Shown here piece by piece: positions 51,416 to 60,595 of a stretch of DNA of 64,000 bases. A program made the translations under genes and the position numbers. Under the pieces are notes generated by a model. That model saw nothing but the letters and a program-made list of their open reading frames with translations. It ran no database searches and was not told the DNA's origin. Source of the stretch: Cellvibrionaceae bacterium 1162T.S.0a.05 (lineage in GTDB: Bacteria > Pseudomonadota > Gammaproteobacteria > Pseudomonadales > Cellvibrionaceae); assembly GCA_000964245.1 (NCBI GenBank), contig LANB01000001.1:1343501-1407500 (forward strand), written 5' to 3'. Numbering within the stretch: the stretch's first letter is position 1; each line of letters begins with the position of its first letter.

Positions 51416-52011
51416 ATCACGATAAGGTAGAAAAAAATATTGGCTTGATGATGGTCCTCATCATTGTCGCCATCAGTTTTGGCGCGCTTGTGGAACTGGT
51501 CCCGCTAATGTTTCAAAAACAGGTTCAGGATCCGATCGAGGGCTTAAAACCCTTAACTGCCTTACAACTTGAAGGCCGGGATATTTACATTCGAGAAGGC
51601 TGCAATGTTTGTCATTCACAAATGATTCGACCACTGCGTTCTGAAACTGAACGTTACGGTCATTATTCCGTTGCGGGTGAGCATGTTTATGAACACCCAT
51701 TCCTTTGGGGGTCCAAACGCACGGGGCCAGACCTCGCGCGCGTTGGCGGCCGTTACAGTGACGACTGGCATCGCGCCCACTTGTATAACCCACGTACGGT
51801 AGTGCCCGAATCGAATATGCCCGCTTTTCCGTGGTTATTTACCAATGAACTCGACGGTAAACACACTGCAGACAAAATGCGAGCACTCGCATTGGTCGGC
51901 GTGCCCTATACCGAAGACGACATTGCTCGTGCAGCCACTGATGTTGATGGCAAGTACGAAATTGATGCCATGGTCGCCTACTTACAACAACTTGGTTTGT
52001 TACTGAAATAA
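51412..52011 (+). CDS. ccoO: cbb3-type cytochrome c oxidase subunit II
   Basis: A 199-residue membrane-anchored monoheme cytochrome c. An N-terminal helix ([23 protein letters not shown]) precedes the heme-binding motif CNVCHS (residues about 64-69), followed by the [19 protein letters not shown] segment and the axial Met region ([11 protein letters not shown]). It passes electrons from CcoP to CcoN. It overlaps ccoN and is followed 9 bp later by ccoQ. Confidence 0.96.
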   Translation: MNHDKVEKNIGLMMVLIIVAISFGALVELVPLMFQKQVQDPIEGLKPLTALQLEGRDIYIREGCNVCHSQMIRPLRSETERYGHYSVAGEHVYEHPFLWGSKRTGPDLARVGGRYSDDWHRAHLYNPRTVVPESNMPAFPWLFTNELDGKHTADKMRALALVGVPYTEDDIARAATDVDGKYEIDAMVAYLQQLGLLLK

Positions 52012-52020
52012 GGAGGCAGC

Positions 52021-52185
52021 ATGGACATTAATTTTTTACGCGGCCTTGCCACTTTGATTTTATTTATCGCTTTTATCGGCATGTGTATTTGGGTTTACAG
52101 CAGCAAACGTAAAAAAGGCTACGACGAAGCTGCAAACCTGCCATTTGCCGAAGATGATCAGCCTCGAGGATCTCACCATGAGTAG
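52021..52185 (+). CDS. ccoQ: cbb3 oxidase small subunit CcoQ
   Basis: A 54-residue protein with a single membrane helix (LATLILFIAFIGMCIWVYSS) and a charged tail (KRKKGYDEAANLPFAEDDQ), the typical CcoQ pattern. AGGAGG before ATG 52021 is an ideal ribosome site. It overlaps the ccoP start by 8 bp. CcoQ stabilises the assembled complex. Confidence 0.93.
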   Translation: MDINFLRGLATLILFIAFIGMCIWVYSSKRKKGYDEAANLPFAEDDQPRGSHHE

Positions 52186-53056
52186 TTTTTGGAGCCTGTG
52201 GATTATTGTTCTCACCATTGTCACTCTGGTGGGCGTCACCTGGTTACTTTTTGCAAACCGTAAAACCCGTTTAAATGCCGAGAACGAGGCAAAAACGGGA
52301 CATGTTTACGATGGTATTGAAGAATACGACAACCCTTTACCGGCCTGGTGGTTTAACCTTTTTGTTTTAACCTTGATTTTTACCGTCGGTTATCTGGTTT
52401 TTTATCCCGGCATGGGCAACTTTAAAGGCCTGTTGAAATGGACATCGATTCAACAGTGGCAGGAAGAAGTTGATGCGGCCGAAGAAAAATTTAAACCGCT
52501 TTACCAAAGTCTGGCTGCAAAACCGATCCCCGAACTCGCAAAAGATAAAGAGGCAATGAAAATCGGCCAACGTCTGTTTGCCAATAGTTGTGCAACCTGT
52601 CACGGCTCCGATGCGGGTGGCGCAATCGGCTATCCCAACTTGCGCGACCACGATTGGCTCTATGGCGGCGAACCCGACAATATTGTGACTTCTATTAAAG
52701 GTGGTCGTAACGCAGTAATGCCTGCGTGGGCAAATACCCTCGGCGGTAAAGGCCTGGAAGATATGGCCAGCTATGTGCTTGCGTTAAGCAAAGGCGAAGC
52801 AAGCAGCGAACACCCCGCAGCAGAAACGTTTCAAACCATGTGCAGCGTTTGCCACGGGGCAGACGGTAGCGGCAATATCGCGCTCGGAGCACCGAACTTG
52901 ACCGACGATATTTGGCTCTATGGCGGCAAGCCTGAGCAAATCCTGCAAAGTCTGGCCATTGGTCGCAATGGCAAGATGCCTGCACAACAAGATATTTTGA
53001 GCCCGGAAAAAATTCATATCCTCTCCGCCTACGTGTACAGTTTATCGAATGAGTGA
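52178..53056 (+). CDS. ccoP: cbb3-type cytochrome c oxidase subunit III (diheme)
   Basis: A 292-residue diheme cytochrome c started at ATG 52178, inside the end of ccoQ and behind GAGG. Two N-terminal membrane segments flank the DNPLPAWWFNLFVLTLIFTV motif typical of CcoP. Two heme sites follow, CATCHG (about residue 145) and CSVCHG (about 225). It receives electrons from soluble or membrane cytochromes. Its last 8 bases overlap the ccoG start. Confidence 0.95.
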   Translation: MSSFWSLWIIVLTIVTLVGVTWLLFANRKTRLNAENEAKTGHVYDGIEEYDNPLPAWWFNLFVLTLIFTVGYLVFYPGMGNFKGLLKWTSIQQWQEEVDAAEEKFKPLYQSLAAKPIPELAKDKEAMKIGQRLFANSCATCHGSDAGGAIGYPNLRDHDWLYGGEPDNIVTSIKGGRNAVMPAWANTLGGKGLEDMASYVLALSKGEASSEHPAAETFQTMCSVCHGADGSGNIALGAPNLTDDIWLYGGKPEQILQSLAIGRNGKMPAQQDILSPEKIHILSAYVYSLSNE

Positions 53057-54488
53057 AAAAATTCCGCTTCACGAGGTCAGTGAAGCCGTCCCGCAAGAAT
53101 TTGCGGAAATCGACCTTTATCAAAAACGTGAAAAAATCTATACACGCAAGATAGAGGGCTTTTTCCAGCGCTTGCGGGTATTTACCGGTTGGCCCCTTCT
53201 GGTCGGCTACTTCATTTTACCGTGGTTGCAGTGGGACGGCCGTCAGGCTGTCCTCTTTGATTTGCCCGCAAGAAAATTCAACATCCTCGGCATGGTATTT
53301 TGGCCGCAGGATTTTTCCATGCTTGCGTGGCTACTTATTATTTCAGCCTTTGCACTTTTTCTTGTTACCAAGTTGTTCGGCCGTGTCTGGTGTGGTTATA
53401 CCTGCCCACAGACCGTGTGGACATCCATGTTTATGTGGATAGAACAGCGCACCGAAGGCACCCGCAATCAGCGTATCAAACTGGATAAGGGCCCTTGGAC
53501 AAGTAATAAAATTATTCGAAAAAGCCTCAAACATGCGATGTGGTTAGGCTTGGCTTTTTATACGGCATTTACCTTTGTGGCTTACTTTACGCCTGCAAGG
53601 GAATTTTTATACGCCTTTTTTGATCTGTCAGTCTCTCTCACCGCTTTCTTCTGGGTTGGCCTGTTCACCTTGCTTACCTATTTAAATGCTGGTTGGCTAC
53701 GCGAACAAGTGTGCTTGCATATGTGTCCCTATGCTCGCTTTCAATCTGCCATGTTTGACCCGAATACACTTATCGTGTCATACGACAGTGGGCGCGGCGA
53801 AGCGCGCGGCTCACGTAAGCGCGATGCAGATCCCAAAGAACTTGGCCTCGGAGATTGCATTGACTGTGATCTGTGTGTTCAGGTGTGTCCAACGGGCATC
53901 GATATTCGCGATGGTTTGCAATATGAATGCATCAGTTGTGCCCACTGCATTGATGCCTGTAATTCCGTAATGGATAAAATGGCTTACCCGCGTGGCCTTA
54001 TTCGCTACACCACAGAAAAAGCATTACAAGGCGAACAACTCAATTATAAGGTCCTCTTGCGCCCGGCCAGTATCGGTTATTTTATTGCACTTAGCGCGAT
54101 GGTGTTTTTATTCAGCTGGAAATTGCTCAACCGCGTTCCGCTTGAACTCGACATTATTCGCGACCGCGCAAGCCTGTTTGAAGAAAAAGGCGAGTACCTG
54201 GAAAATAACTACAGTGCACGTATGATCAATATGAGTAACGACGCCCAGCTACTTGTGCTGCGTATTGCATCGCCCGCCAATGCCGAATTAGTCGGCGAAC
54301 ATAATTTCAAACTGAAAGCGGGTGAAATATTTGAACATGCTTTTCGTGTGCGTTTGAAAAAGGATGCGATTACATCGCCTGTCACACCGGTATTATTCGT
54401 TCTCGAACAGCAGACCAAGGCCGGCGAAACAGAAGAAGCCCTTCTCAAAGCGGAATCCGGGAGCAACTTCCTGAGTGGTGGCCAATGA
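53049..54488 (+). CDS. ccoG: cbb3 oxidase maturation iron-sulfur protein CcoG (FixG/RdxA)
   Basis: A 479-residue membrane protein. Features are VWCGYTCPQTVWTSMFMWIE, CPYARFQSAMFD, and two ferredoxin-type clusters (CIDCDLCVQVCPTGIDIR; CISCAHCIDACNSVM), with five membrane segments and a C-terminal Ig-like domain (LVLRIASPANAELVGEHNF). CcoG is a copper-related reductase needed for oxidase assembly. It is overlapped by ccoP at the start and by ccoH at the end. Confidence 0.95.
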   Translation: MSEKIPLHEVSEAVPQEFAEIDLYQKREKIYTRKIEGFFQRLRVFTGWPLLVGYFILPWLQWDGRQAVLFDLPARKFNILGMVFWPQDFSMLAWLLIISAFALFLVTKLFGRVWCGYTCPQTVWTSMFMWIEQRTEGTRNQRIKLDKGPWTSNKIIRKSLKHAMWLGLAFYTAFTFVAYFTPAREFLYAFFDLSVSLTAFFWVGLFTLLTYLNAGWLREQVCLHMCPYARFQSAMFDPNTLIVSYDSGRGEARGSRKRDADPKELGLGDCIDCDLCVQVCPTGIDIRDGLQYECISCAHCIDACNSVMDKMAYPRGLIRYTTEKALQGEQLNYKVLLRPASIGYFIALSAMVFLFSWKLLNRVPLELDIIRDRASLFEEKGEYLENNYSARMINMSNDAQLLVLRIASPANAELVGEHNFKLKAGEIFEHAFRVRLKKDAITSPVTPVLFVLEQQTKAGETEEALLKAESGSNFLSGGQ

Positions 54489-54976
54489 TGCTGACAAATA
54501 CTATCGATAAAGCGCCCTGGTATAAACAATTCTGGCCCTGGTTTGTTTTTGGCTTACCTGCACTCACTGTAGTAGCAGGTGTTATTACAGTCGTTATTGC
54601 AATACGCCACGCTGACACCCTCGTTGTTGACGATTACTACAAGGAAGGCCTTGCGATTAATCAGGATTTAAAAGCGCAAGCACGTGCTCTTGAAATGGAT
54701 ATGACTTTCGACCTTGCAATAGATCAGCAGCAAAAGCAGCTGAAATTGACACTATCGGCAAACGAAAAATTCATTGCGCCTGATTTTCTGCTGCTAAAAC
54801 TTATCCACCCTTTTGATTCCGCCAAGGACCTCCTGTTCCCTTTACAAAAACAACAATCCGGATTTTATATACAACAGTTTAACGCAATCGAAGAAAGCAA
54901 CTGGACAGTTGAGCTCAGCCCTCTCAACCCTGAAAAAGACGAATATGGCGATTGGAAGTTACGCAGAAAGCTCTGA
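54485..54976 (+). CDS. ccoH: cbb3 oxidase assembly protein CcoH (FixH)
   Basis: A 163-residue protein with one N-terminal membrane helix (FWPWFVFGLPALTVVAGVITVVIAI), the VVDDYYKEGLAINQDL signature and a periplasmic beta-rich domain, as in FixH/CcoH. It starts within the ccoG stop (ATGA) and its 3' end overlaps the ccoI start by 32 bp. It interacts with the oxidase during assembly. Confidence 0.93.
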   Translation: MMLTNTIDKAPWYKQFWPWFVFGLPALTVVAGVITVVIAIRHADTLVVDDYYKEGLAINQDLKAQARALEMDMTFDLAIDQQQKQLKLTLSANEKFIAPDFLLLKLIHPFDSAKDLLFPLQKQQSGFYIQQFNAIEESNWTVELSPLNPEKDEYGDWKLRRKL

Positions 54977-57413
54977 AAAATTGACGGATTGCTGTTATCA
55001 CTGTGGAGAACCGATTGAAAAAGGCGTAGACATCCAACGCGAAATCGAGGACAGCGCCCAGCAAAAAGAGGTACAGAAATTTTGTTGCCACGGCTGCCTT
55101 GCAGTCTGCGACCTTATTTATTCCGGCGGGTTACAAGCTTATTATCAAAACCGTGACAACTTCGCCGATAAGGTCTCGCAAGCGGGCAAGGAGTTCGGCG
55201 AGTTTGACGACACCGACTTTCAAAAAAGTTTTTGCACACTCTCGGAAGATGGAGTTCAACGCAGTAAATTCTTTATTGATGGCATACATTGCAGTGCCTG
55301 CGTATGGCTTATTGAAAAATCCCTCAATAAACTTGATGGGATACAACAGAGCCGTGTCAGTTTGCTTGATAGTGCCCTTGAACTGGAGTGGCAATCCGAC
55401 ACCATTGCCTTATCCAAAATCCTCTCGCAAATCGAGCGACTCGGCTATCACCCTGCTCTCTGGCTCGAAAATGAAAATAAGTCTCGTCAGCAACAACATT
55501 TAAAAACCCTATTGCGACGCACCGGACTTGCAGGCCTACTCATGATGCAAGTCGGTATGTTTTCGATTGCACTCTACGCCGGCAAAGGTCGAGAAATGGC
55601 CATTGAGTATCAGCAGCTTCTTCAAGGCTTCTCTCTCTTACTCGCCAGTTGTTCATTAATTTTTGCTGGTCGTTCTTTTTTTAATAGCGCATGGAGCAGC
55701 TTACGGGCATTACAGATCAATATGGATGTGCCTATTAGCTGTGCACTCCTTGCAGCGTGGATAGGCAGCGCAATCGCAACTTTTCGGGCAGCAGGCGAAG
55801 TCTATTTTGATTCCATCTGCATGTTTATTTTTCTGTTAAATGCTATTCGATATTTTGAGCTGAAATCTCGATTACGACACTCAAGCATCGACAATCAAAT
55901 AGAATTGCCTGAACATTGCCGCGTTTTGAAGTCAAACTCCTTGACTGATTTTGGTTTTGTTTCTGCGCTGGAGATAAAACCGGGTCAACATATTCTCGTC
56001 AAGCGTGGCGAAATCTTGGCGCTTGACGGCTATCTGCTTAGTGAACATGCACTGGTCAATGAAGCAAATATCAATGGTGAATTTTTACCCGTAGATAAAC
56101 ACAGAGGCGATGCGCTACTTTCGGGTGCAATCAATGAAAGTGAACACTTTGTATATTGCGTAAGCAAGACAGCCGATCAATCTTGCATGCAAAATATTCA
56201 AAACCGTGCCAGTGCACTCAGGAGTGAAAGACCTCGCTTTCTTAGTCTTAGCGATAGTATTGCCGCCTGGTTCTCAAGCTTTGTATTGATCGCCAGCACT
56301 CTCGCTGCGTTAACATGGATGGTGGTTGATTCAAGTAAAAGTTTGGAGGTCTTCATCGCAATGCTCGTGATCTCCTGCCCCTGTGCATTATCACTTGCTG
56401 CCCCATCGGCTATTGCAGTCAGCGCTAACTTTCTTCGTAAACACGGTGTTCTTATCGCGCGTGCTGCCGCTTTCGAGCGTTTACCTAAAATCGATTCGCT
56501 TTGTCTCGATAAAACCGGAACCCTCACGGAAGGGGTATTCAGTCTCACTGGAAAAGTGCATTACCCGGATAGCACACTGGCAAACAAAGATGAAATTGAT
56601 AATCTCGCCTGTTGTTTACAACACTATTCTGAGCACCCTATTGCAAAGGTTTTTCAAACCTTTTCGACCCCTGAAAAACTTGAAAATTTATCAGGTGTTG
56701 CCAATATAAAAAGCCACGTAGCTAAAGGAGTAAGCGCCGAATGGCAGGGCCAGGAATGGCGAATTGGCAATGCCGAATTTTGTCAAGCGCTGTGCAGGCA
56801 AGCTCTGGGCTTTTCAAATACACGCGACAGCGCCACACGTGTTTATTTGGTTTCGGCTCAGCACTGCTATGCCTGTTACAAATTAGAAGACAGATTACGT
56901 GACAATGCTGATAATGCATTGGCAGCGCTACCGACGCTTGACAAGTCTATTTTAAGTGGCGACCACACTACCGCTGTTGAACAGATTGCAGATAAACTAA
57001 AAATTCAGAAATGGCGAGGCAATTGCAAGCCCGATGACAAGCAAGCTTATATCGCGGCACAACAAAAGGAGGGTAAAAAAGTTGCGATGCTTGGCGACGG
57101 AGTGAACGACCTTCCCGTGTTAGCACAGGCGGATATTTCCATCGCCATGCACAATGGAAACCGCCTGGCGCAAGTCGAGGCCGATTGTATTCTACTCGAC
57201 AACAAGCTCGAATCTGTTTTTACTCTATTCAAGCATGCACACAAAACGCTGCGCATCATAAAACAAAATTATTTCTGGGCCCTTCTTTATAACACTTCGG
57301 CTTTACCTCTCGCCGCGCTCGGCTTGATCCCCCCCTGGCTCGCAGCACTCGGCATGAGCTTGAGCTCTTTGCTTGTTGTTCTCAACGCATCCCGTTTAAA
57401 CCGTGCCAATTAA
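54945..57413 (+). CDS. ccoI: Copper-transporting P-type ATPase CcoI (FixI) for cbb3 assembly
   Basis: An 822-residue P1B ATPase from ATG 54945; longer frames run back inside ccoH. An N-terminal Cys-rich stretch (CCYHCGEPI, FCCHGCLAVC) is typical of CcoI/FixI. A heavy-metal-associated domain has CxxC at Cys116/Cys119 (GIHCSACVW). The transport motif SCPCAL is at residues 477-482 (Cys478, Cys480), phosphorylation Asp522 lies in DKTGTLT, and the hinge is GDGVNDLPVL. Eight membrane segments are expected. It supplies copper for the CuB site. It is the last of the ccoGHI genes; an Hsp20 gene separates it from ccoS. Confidence 0.95.
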   Translation: MAIGSYAESSEKLTDCCYHCGEPIEKGVDIQREIEDSAQQKEVQKFCCHGCLAVCDLIYSGGLQAYYQNRDNFADKVSQAGKEFGEFDDTDFQKSFCTLSEDGVQRSKFFIDGIHCSACVWLIEKSLNKLDGIQQSRVSLLDSALELEWQSDTIALSKILSQIERLGYHPALWLENENKSRQQQHLKTLLRRTGLAGLLMMQVGMFSIALYAGKGREMAIEYQQLLQGFSLLLASCSLIFAGRSFFNSAWSSLRALQINMDVPISCALLAAWIGSAIATFRAAGEVYFDSICMFIFLLNAIRYFELKSRLRHSSIDNQIELPEHCRVLKSNSLTDFGFVSALEIKPGQHILVKRGEILALDGYLLSEHALVNEANINGEFLPVDKHRGDALLSGAINESEHFVYCVSKTADQSCMQNIQNRASALRSERPRFLSLSDSIAAWFSSFVLIASTLAALTWMVVDSSKSLEVFIAMLVISCPCALSLAAPSAIAVSANFLRKHGVLIARAAAFERLPKIDSLCLDKTGTLTEGVFSLTGKVHYPDSTLANKDEIDNLACCLQHYSEHPIAKVFQTFSTPEKLENLSGVANIKSHVAKGVSAEWQGQEWRIGNAEFCQALCRQALGFSNTRDSATRVYLVSAQHCYACYKLEDRLRDNADNALAALPTLDKSILSGDHTTAVEQIADKLKIQKWRGNCKPDDKQAYIAAQQKEGKKVAMLGDGVNDLPVLAQADISIAMHNGNRLAQVEADCILLDNKLESVFTLFKHAHKTLRIIKQNYFWALLYNTSALPLAALGLIPPWLAALGMSLSSLLVVLNASRLNRAN

Positions 57414-57418
57414 CCCTT

Positions 57419-57438
57419 AACCTGACTCAGGTTTTTCC
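57419..57438 (+). terminator. Weak terminator-like hairpin after ccoI
   Basis: AACCT, loop GACTC, AGGTT, then TTTCCATTTTT starting 6 bp after the ccoI stop. The stem is only 5 bp, so it would be partial at best. Confidence 0.4.
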
Positions 57439-57533
57439 ATTTTTATTGATTAAACGCAAAGCAGACCGATTAAAAATATCCAACAATAACGTTGGAAGAG
57501 GTAGAAGCTCACCAACGCGTAAGGAGGTGGATC

Positions 57534-57947
57534 ATGAGCCTGATTCCCAGACATTCAATGTTCGATCTTGATCATCTGTTTGACGCTCCGTTTCCTTTCG
57601 CCGCGCGGCCAGCAAATTTTGCACCGCGGGTCGATGTCGAGGAAACAGACTCAAGCTATGAAATCAGCGCCGAACTCCCCGGCGTAGACAAAAAAGATAT
57701 TCATTTGAGCTTGCAAAATGGCGTGCTGACTATCGAAGCAGAAAGTCACGAGGAAAGTAAGGAAGAGAAAGCAGGAAAAGTGATTCGTCAGGAACGGCGC
57801 TATGGAAAATTTGTACGCAGCCTTGACCTGGGTCCAGCCATCAAGGAGAGTGATATCAAGGCCAGTTATGATAATGGCGTGTTAAAACTCACTGCACCCA
57901 AGTTAAATATGGAAGCACAGCAAGCGCGCCGTATTGAAGTGGCCTAA
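57534..57947 (+). CDS. Small heat-shock protein (Hsp20) inside the cbb3 cluster
   Basis: A 137-residue Hsp20 started at ATG 57534, preceded by a perfect AAGGAGGTG site; the longer frame from 57492 is rejected. Motifs are FAPRVDVEETDSSYEISAEL, PGVDKKDIHLSLQNGVLTIE, RRYGKFVRSLDLG and YDNGVLKLTAPK. It is the third Hsp20 of the window and, like the second, belongs to the general class, but the sequences are clearly different. It sits 120 bp after ccoI and 151 bp before ccoS, all on one strand, with a terminator behind it. No clear sigma-32 promoter was found; a hairpin CCAAC...GTTGG lies at 57480-57495. Confidence 0.93.
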   Translation: MSLIPRHSMFDLDHLFDAPFPFAARPANFAPRVDVEETDSSYEISAELPGVDKKDIHLSLQNGVLTIEAESHEESKEEKAGKVIRQERRYGKFVRSLDLGPAIKESDIKASYDNGVLKLTAPKLNMEAQQARRIEVA

Positions 57948-57969
57948 ATAGCCTGAGTGTTGCAAGCAT

Positions 57970-57998
57970 AAGGCGACTCGAGTTTGAGCCGCCTTTTT
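57970..57998 (+). terminator. Rho-independent terminator after the third Hsp20 gene
   Basis: AAGGCG (57970-57975) pairs with CGCCTT (57990-57995), extended inward by CTC/GAG across a mismatch, followed by TTTTT. It lies 22 bp after the stop codon. Confidence 0.8.
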
Positions 57999-58098
57999 CA
58001 TGGGTCATTTAGTTATTGTTTAAGTCGATTTAAAAATGAAAATCGGACAATTAATTTTTGTATAATCAAAGAAGTGTGACCCTTCGCCGGATTGTTTT

Positions 58099-58260
58099 AT
58101 GCCAAGCTTATTTGTATTAATACCCATCGCTATGATTTTTTGCGCGCTCGCTGTCAAACTGTTTTTTTGGGCGATGGACAACGACCAATTCGAAGAGCTT
58201 GAAAAAGAAGGCGAACGTATCGTTTTTGACGATGACCAAAATGACAAGGGTAGCGAGTGA
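58099..58260 (+). CDS. ccoS: cbb3 oxidase maturation protein CcoS
   Basis: A 53-residue protein with one membrane helix (SLFVLIPIAMIFCALAVKLFFWAM) and the CcoS tail DNDQFEELEKEGERIVFDDD. CcoS is needed for cofactor insertion into the oxidase. A TATAAT at 58061-58066 may be the -10 of its own promoter. Its stop overlaps the GTG start of the next gene (GTGA). Confidence 0.93.
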   Translation: MPSLFVLIPIAMIFCALAVKLFFWAMDNDQFEELEKEGERIVFDDDQNDKGSE

Positions 58261-58952
58261 GTTTAGAAGCCAGCCTCATCGCTGCATTTATTATGGGTTT
58301 TTCCGGCGGTGTTCATTGCCTGGTTATGTGTGGTGGCATCGGTTCTGCGCTCGCGGTGGCCGCCAAATCCCCGTATTATTTAGGGCTCTATCAGTTCGGC
58401 CGAATCACCAGCTACGTAGTGGTCGCGCTCGTTTTTGCATCCTTGCTCAACATCTCAACACCCGGCGGGCACTCCACCATGGCGTTGATGCAGGGGCTTT
58501 CCGCCATTTTACTGCTGGCCATTGGCTTGCATCTTGGCTTCCGCTGGAATTCACTGCGCCTTATTGAAGCCGGCGGTGCGCTGTTCTGGGCCCGTATCCG
58601 GCCATATACACAAAAACTCTTTCCTGTGGACAGCGGGATAAAGGCCTTCGCCTTTGGGCTTGTATGGGGCTGGCTCCCTTGCGGACTGGTCTATTCTGCA
58701 CTCGCCTGGAGCCTCAGCCAGGGTTCAATACTCACGACAGCCGCCTGTATGTTCAGTTTTGGGTTGGGGACCCTGCCCTGGCTGCTCGCCAGCAGTGGCC
58801 TGGCGAAGAGTCTGGCCTCATTGCCCCTACTTCGGCCTGCGCTAGGGGTCATATTGATTGGCCTGGCGCTCTGGTCCTTCTACTGCCTGACCCTACCCTT
58901 TTTTAGTGGCGACATGGCGGTCGAAAACAGCGAACATCTACACCATCATTGA
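58257..58952 (+). CDS. TauE/SafE-family membrane protein of the cbb3 cluster
   Basis: A 231-residue polytopic protein with about six helices (LIAAFIMGFSGGVHCLVMCGG, LYQFGRITSYVVVALVFASL, FGLVWGWLPCGLVYSALAWS). Cys and His in GVHCLVMCGG and WGWLPCGLVYS suit metal or thiol chemistry. This TauE/SafE branch is regularly linked to ccoS and is often annotated as a sulfite exporter, but the link to oxidase assembly suggests a copper or redox role. It starts at GTG 58257, coupled to ccoS. Its C-terminus is His-rich (HLHHH), and its stop region overlaps the FNR box of hemN. Confidence 0.85.
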   Translation: MSLEASLIAAFIMGFSGGVHCLVMCGGIGSALAVAAKSPYYLGLYQFGRITSYVVVALVFASLLNISTPGGHSTMALMQGLSAILLLAIGLHLGFRWNSLRLIEAGGALFWARIRPYTQKLFPVDSGIKAFAFGLVWGWLPCGLVYSALAWSLSQGSILTTAACMFSFGLGTLPWLLASSGLAKSLASLPLLRPALGVILIGLALWSFYCLTLPFFSGDMAVENSEHLHHH

Positions 58953-58990
58953 TTGATATCAAGCCGCGCCGAGATGTGTACTTTTACACT
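58949..58990 (+). promoter_or_regulatory. FNR/ANR-dependent promoter of hemN
   Basis: TTGATTGATATCAA (58949-58962) matches the FNR consensus TTGAT-N4-ATCAA exactly. TACACT at 58985-58990 is a fair -10 and would put the start site near 58997, 41.5 bp from the box centre, the class II FNR spacing. The box overlaps the last codons of the preceding gene. Confidence 0.8.
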
Positions 58991-59014
58991 GTGAACTCAT
59001 TATTGGAGCGCACT

Positions 59015-60427
59015 ATGAATGCAAAGCATACGCTTCCCTGTACGGAGGCAGGCGAAATCATTTGGGACAAGGCATTGATCGAACGCCATGCCTTGAGCGG
59101 CCCGCGTTACACTTCTTACCCGACGGCACCGCAATTTCAAAAAGACTTTCAGGAAAGCCAGATACTCGAAGCCCTGGCGCGAAGTAATCGCAAGGGTAAT
59201 AACTTATCCTTGTATTTTCATATCCCCTTTTGCAACACCATTTGCTATTACTGCGCTTGTAACAAAATCGTGACGGGTGATCGCTCGCGCGCGGAAATTT
59301 ATCTAAACAAGTTGTATCGCGAGATTGAACTCAAATCGGCTTACCTGGACAAGAAACGTAAAGTGTCGCAACTGCACTGGGGCGGCGGCACACCCACTTA
59401 CCTCAATGCGCAACAGATTTGTGAATTGATGGCGGTAACCCGACAACATTTTAATCTTGTTGAGGAAGATAAGGGCGAGTTCTCGATTGAAGTTCACCCG
59501 GGCAATATTGAAGATGACCTTCTGAAAGTCCTGCGCGAGCAGGGCTTTAATCGTTTAAGCATGGGTGTTCAGGATTTTGATCCACGCACTCAAAAAGCTG
59601 TAAACCGTTTTAACAGTTTTGAACAGGTTGAAGCGCTGACAACGCAGGCGCGCGACTTGAAATTTCATTCTGTCAGTATGGATTTGATTTACGGTTTACC
59701 CTTCCAAACACCGCAGAGCATGCTACAAACACTTGAAAAAATCGTCGCGCTCTCACCAGACCGAATATCCTTGTTTAATTACGCTCACCTGCCACACCTG
59801 TTCAAGACGCAAAAACAAATCGATGACAATACCCTGCCATCGTCTGAGGAAAAACTGGAGATGTTTCAACAGGCCATCGCGTATTTGTGCGAAGCCGATT
59901 ATTTGTTTATTGGTATGGATCACTTCGCGAAACAAAGTGATGATCTTGCAGTGGTTCAGGCTCGTGGCGAATTAAAACGAAACTTTCAGGGTTATTCCAC
60001 TCACGGCGATTGCGATTTGATTGCTTTTGGCGTTTCCGGAATCAGTGCGATTGATAATATTTACGTCCAAAACTGTAAACAACTGGACACCTACTATGCA
60101 GCCATTGACAGTCAGCACTTCCCCGCCGAAAGTGGGATCAGCCTTAATGAGGATGATCGCCTACGGCAACACGTCATTAACCAGCTGATTTGCCACTTCA
60201 AGCTCGAATTTACCGACATTGAAAAGCACTTTAATATTCATTTTCAACATTATTTTCAGGCTGAATTACGCGCCTTGAAAGCCCTCGAAGCTGATGGCCT
60301 TATCGAAATAAGCGAGACGGGAATCAAGGTCTCGCCTCAGGGCCGACTGCTCGTGAGACGAGTTTGTATGCTCTTTGACGCTTACCTCAGTCGCCAACCG
60401 GAGATACGCTATTCGCAGATCATTTGA
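59015..60427 (+). CDS. hemN: Oxygen-independent coproporphyrinogen III oxidase HemN
   Basis: A 470-residue radical-SAM enzyme started at ATG 59015 (GGAG 7 bases before); the frame continues back to 58949 through the promoter, which is rejected. The GPRYTSYPTAPQF motif marks true HemN. The iron-sulfur motif is CNTICYYCACNK (CxxxCxxC), followed by LHWGGGTPTYL, SIEVHPGN and the C-terminal HemN domain (SLNEDDRLRQHVINQLICHF). It makes heme without oxygen, which is needed for the cbb3 hemes under microaerobiosis. An FNR box lies 53 bp upstream. Confidence 0.95.
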   Translation: MNAKHTLPCTEAGEIIWDKALIERHALSGPRYTSYPTAPQFQKDFQESQILEALARSNRKGNNLSLYFHIPFCNTICYYCACNKIVTGDRSRAEIYLNKLYREIELKSAYLDKKRKVSQLHWGGGTPTYLNAQQICELMAVTRQHFNLVEEDKGEFSIEVHPGNIEDDLLKVLREQGFNRLSMGVQDFDPRTQKAVNRFNSFEQVEALTTQARDLKFHSVSMDLIYGLPFQTPQSMLQTLEKIVALSPDRISLFNYAHLPHLFKTQKQIDDNTLPSSEEKLEMFQQAIAYLCEADYLFIGMDHFAKQSDDLAVVQARGELKRNFQGYSTHGDCDLIAFGVSGISAIDNIYVQNCKQLDTYYAAIDSQHFPAESGISLNEDDRLRQHVINQLICHFKLEFTDIEKHFNIHFQHYFQAELRALKALEADGLIEISETGIKVSPQGRLLVRRVCMLFDAYLSRQPEIRYSQII

Positions 60428-60595
60428 CCTATTTTCCTTTCTTCAGGCGCTCGGCCTGCACATGGCCCACAAGGCCACCATCGCGGCAGCCCAGTAAACA
60501 GGCTGATCTGCGCCCAGTGCGCGGTAAAAAGCTTCACACCGTAATCTAAATTTGGTACAAAGTCTGTCTATTTTCTCCCCCTCTGGAGCTCACAA

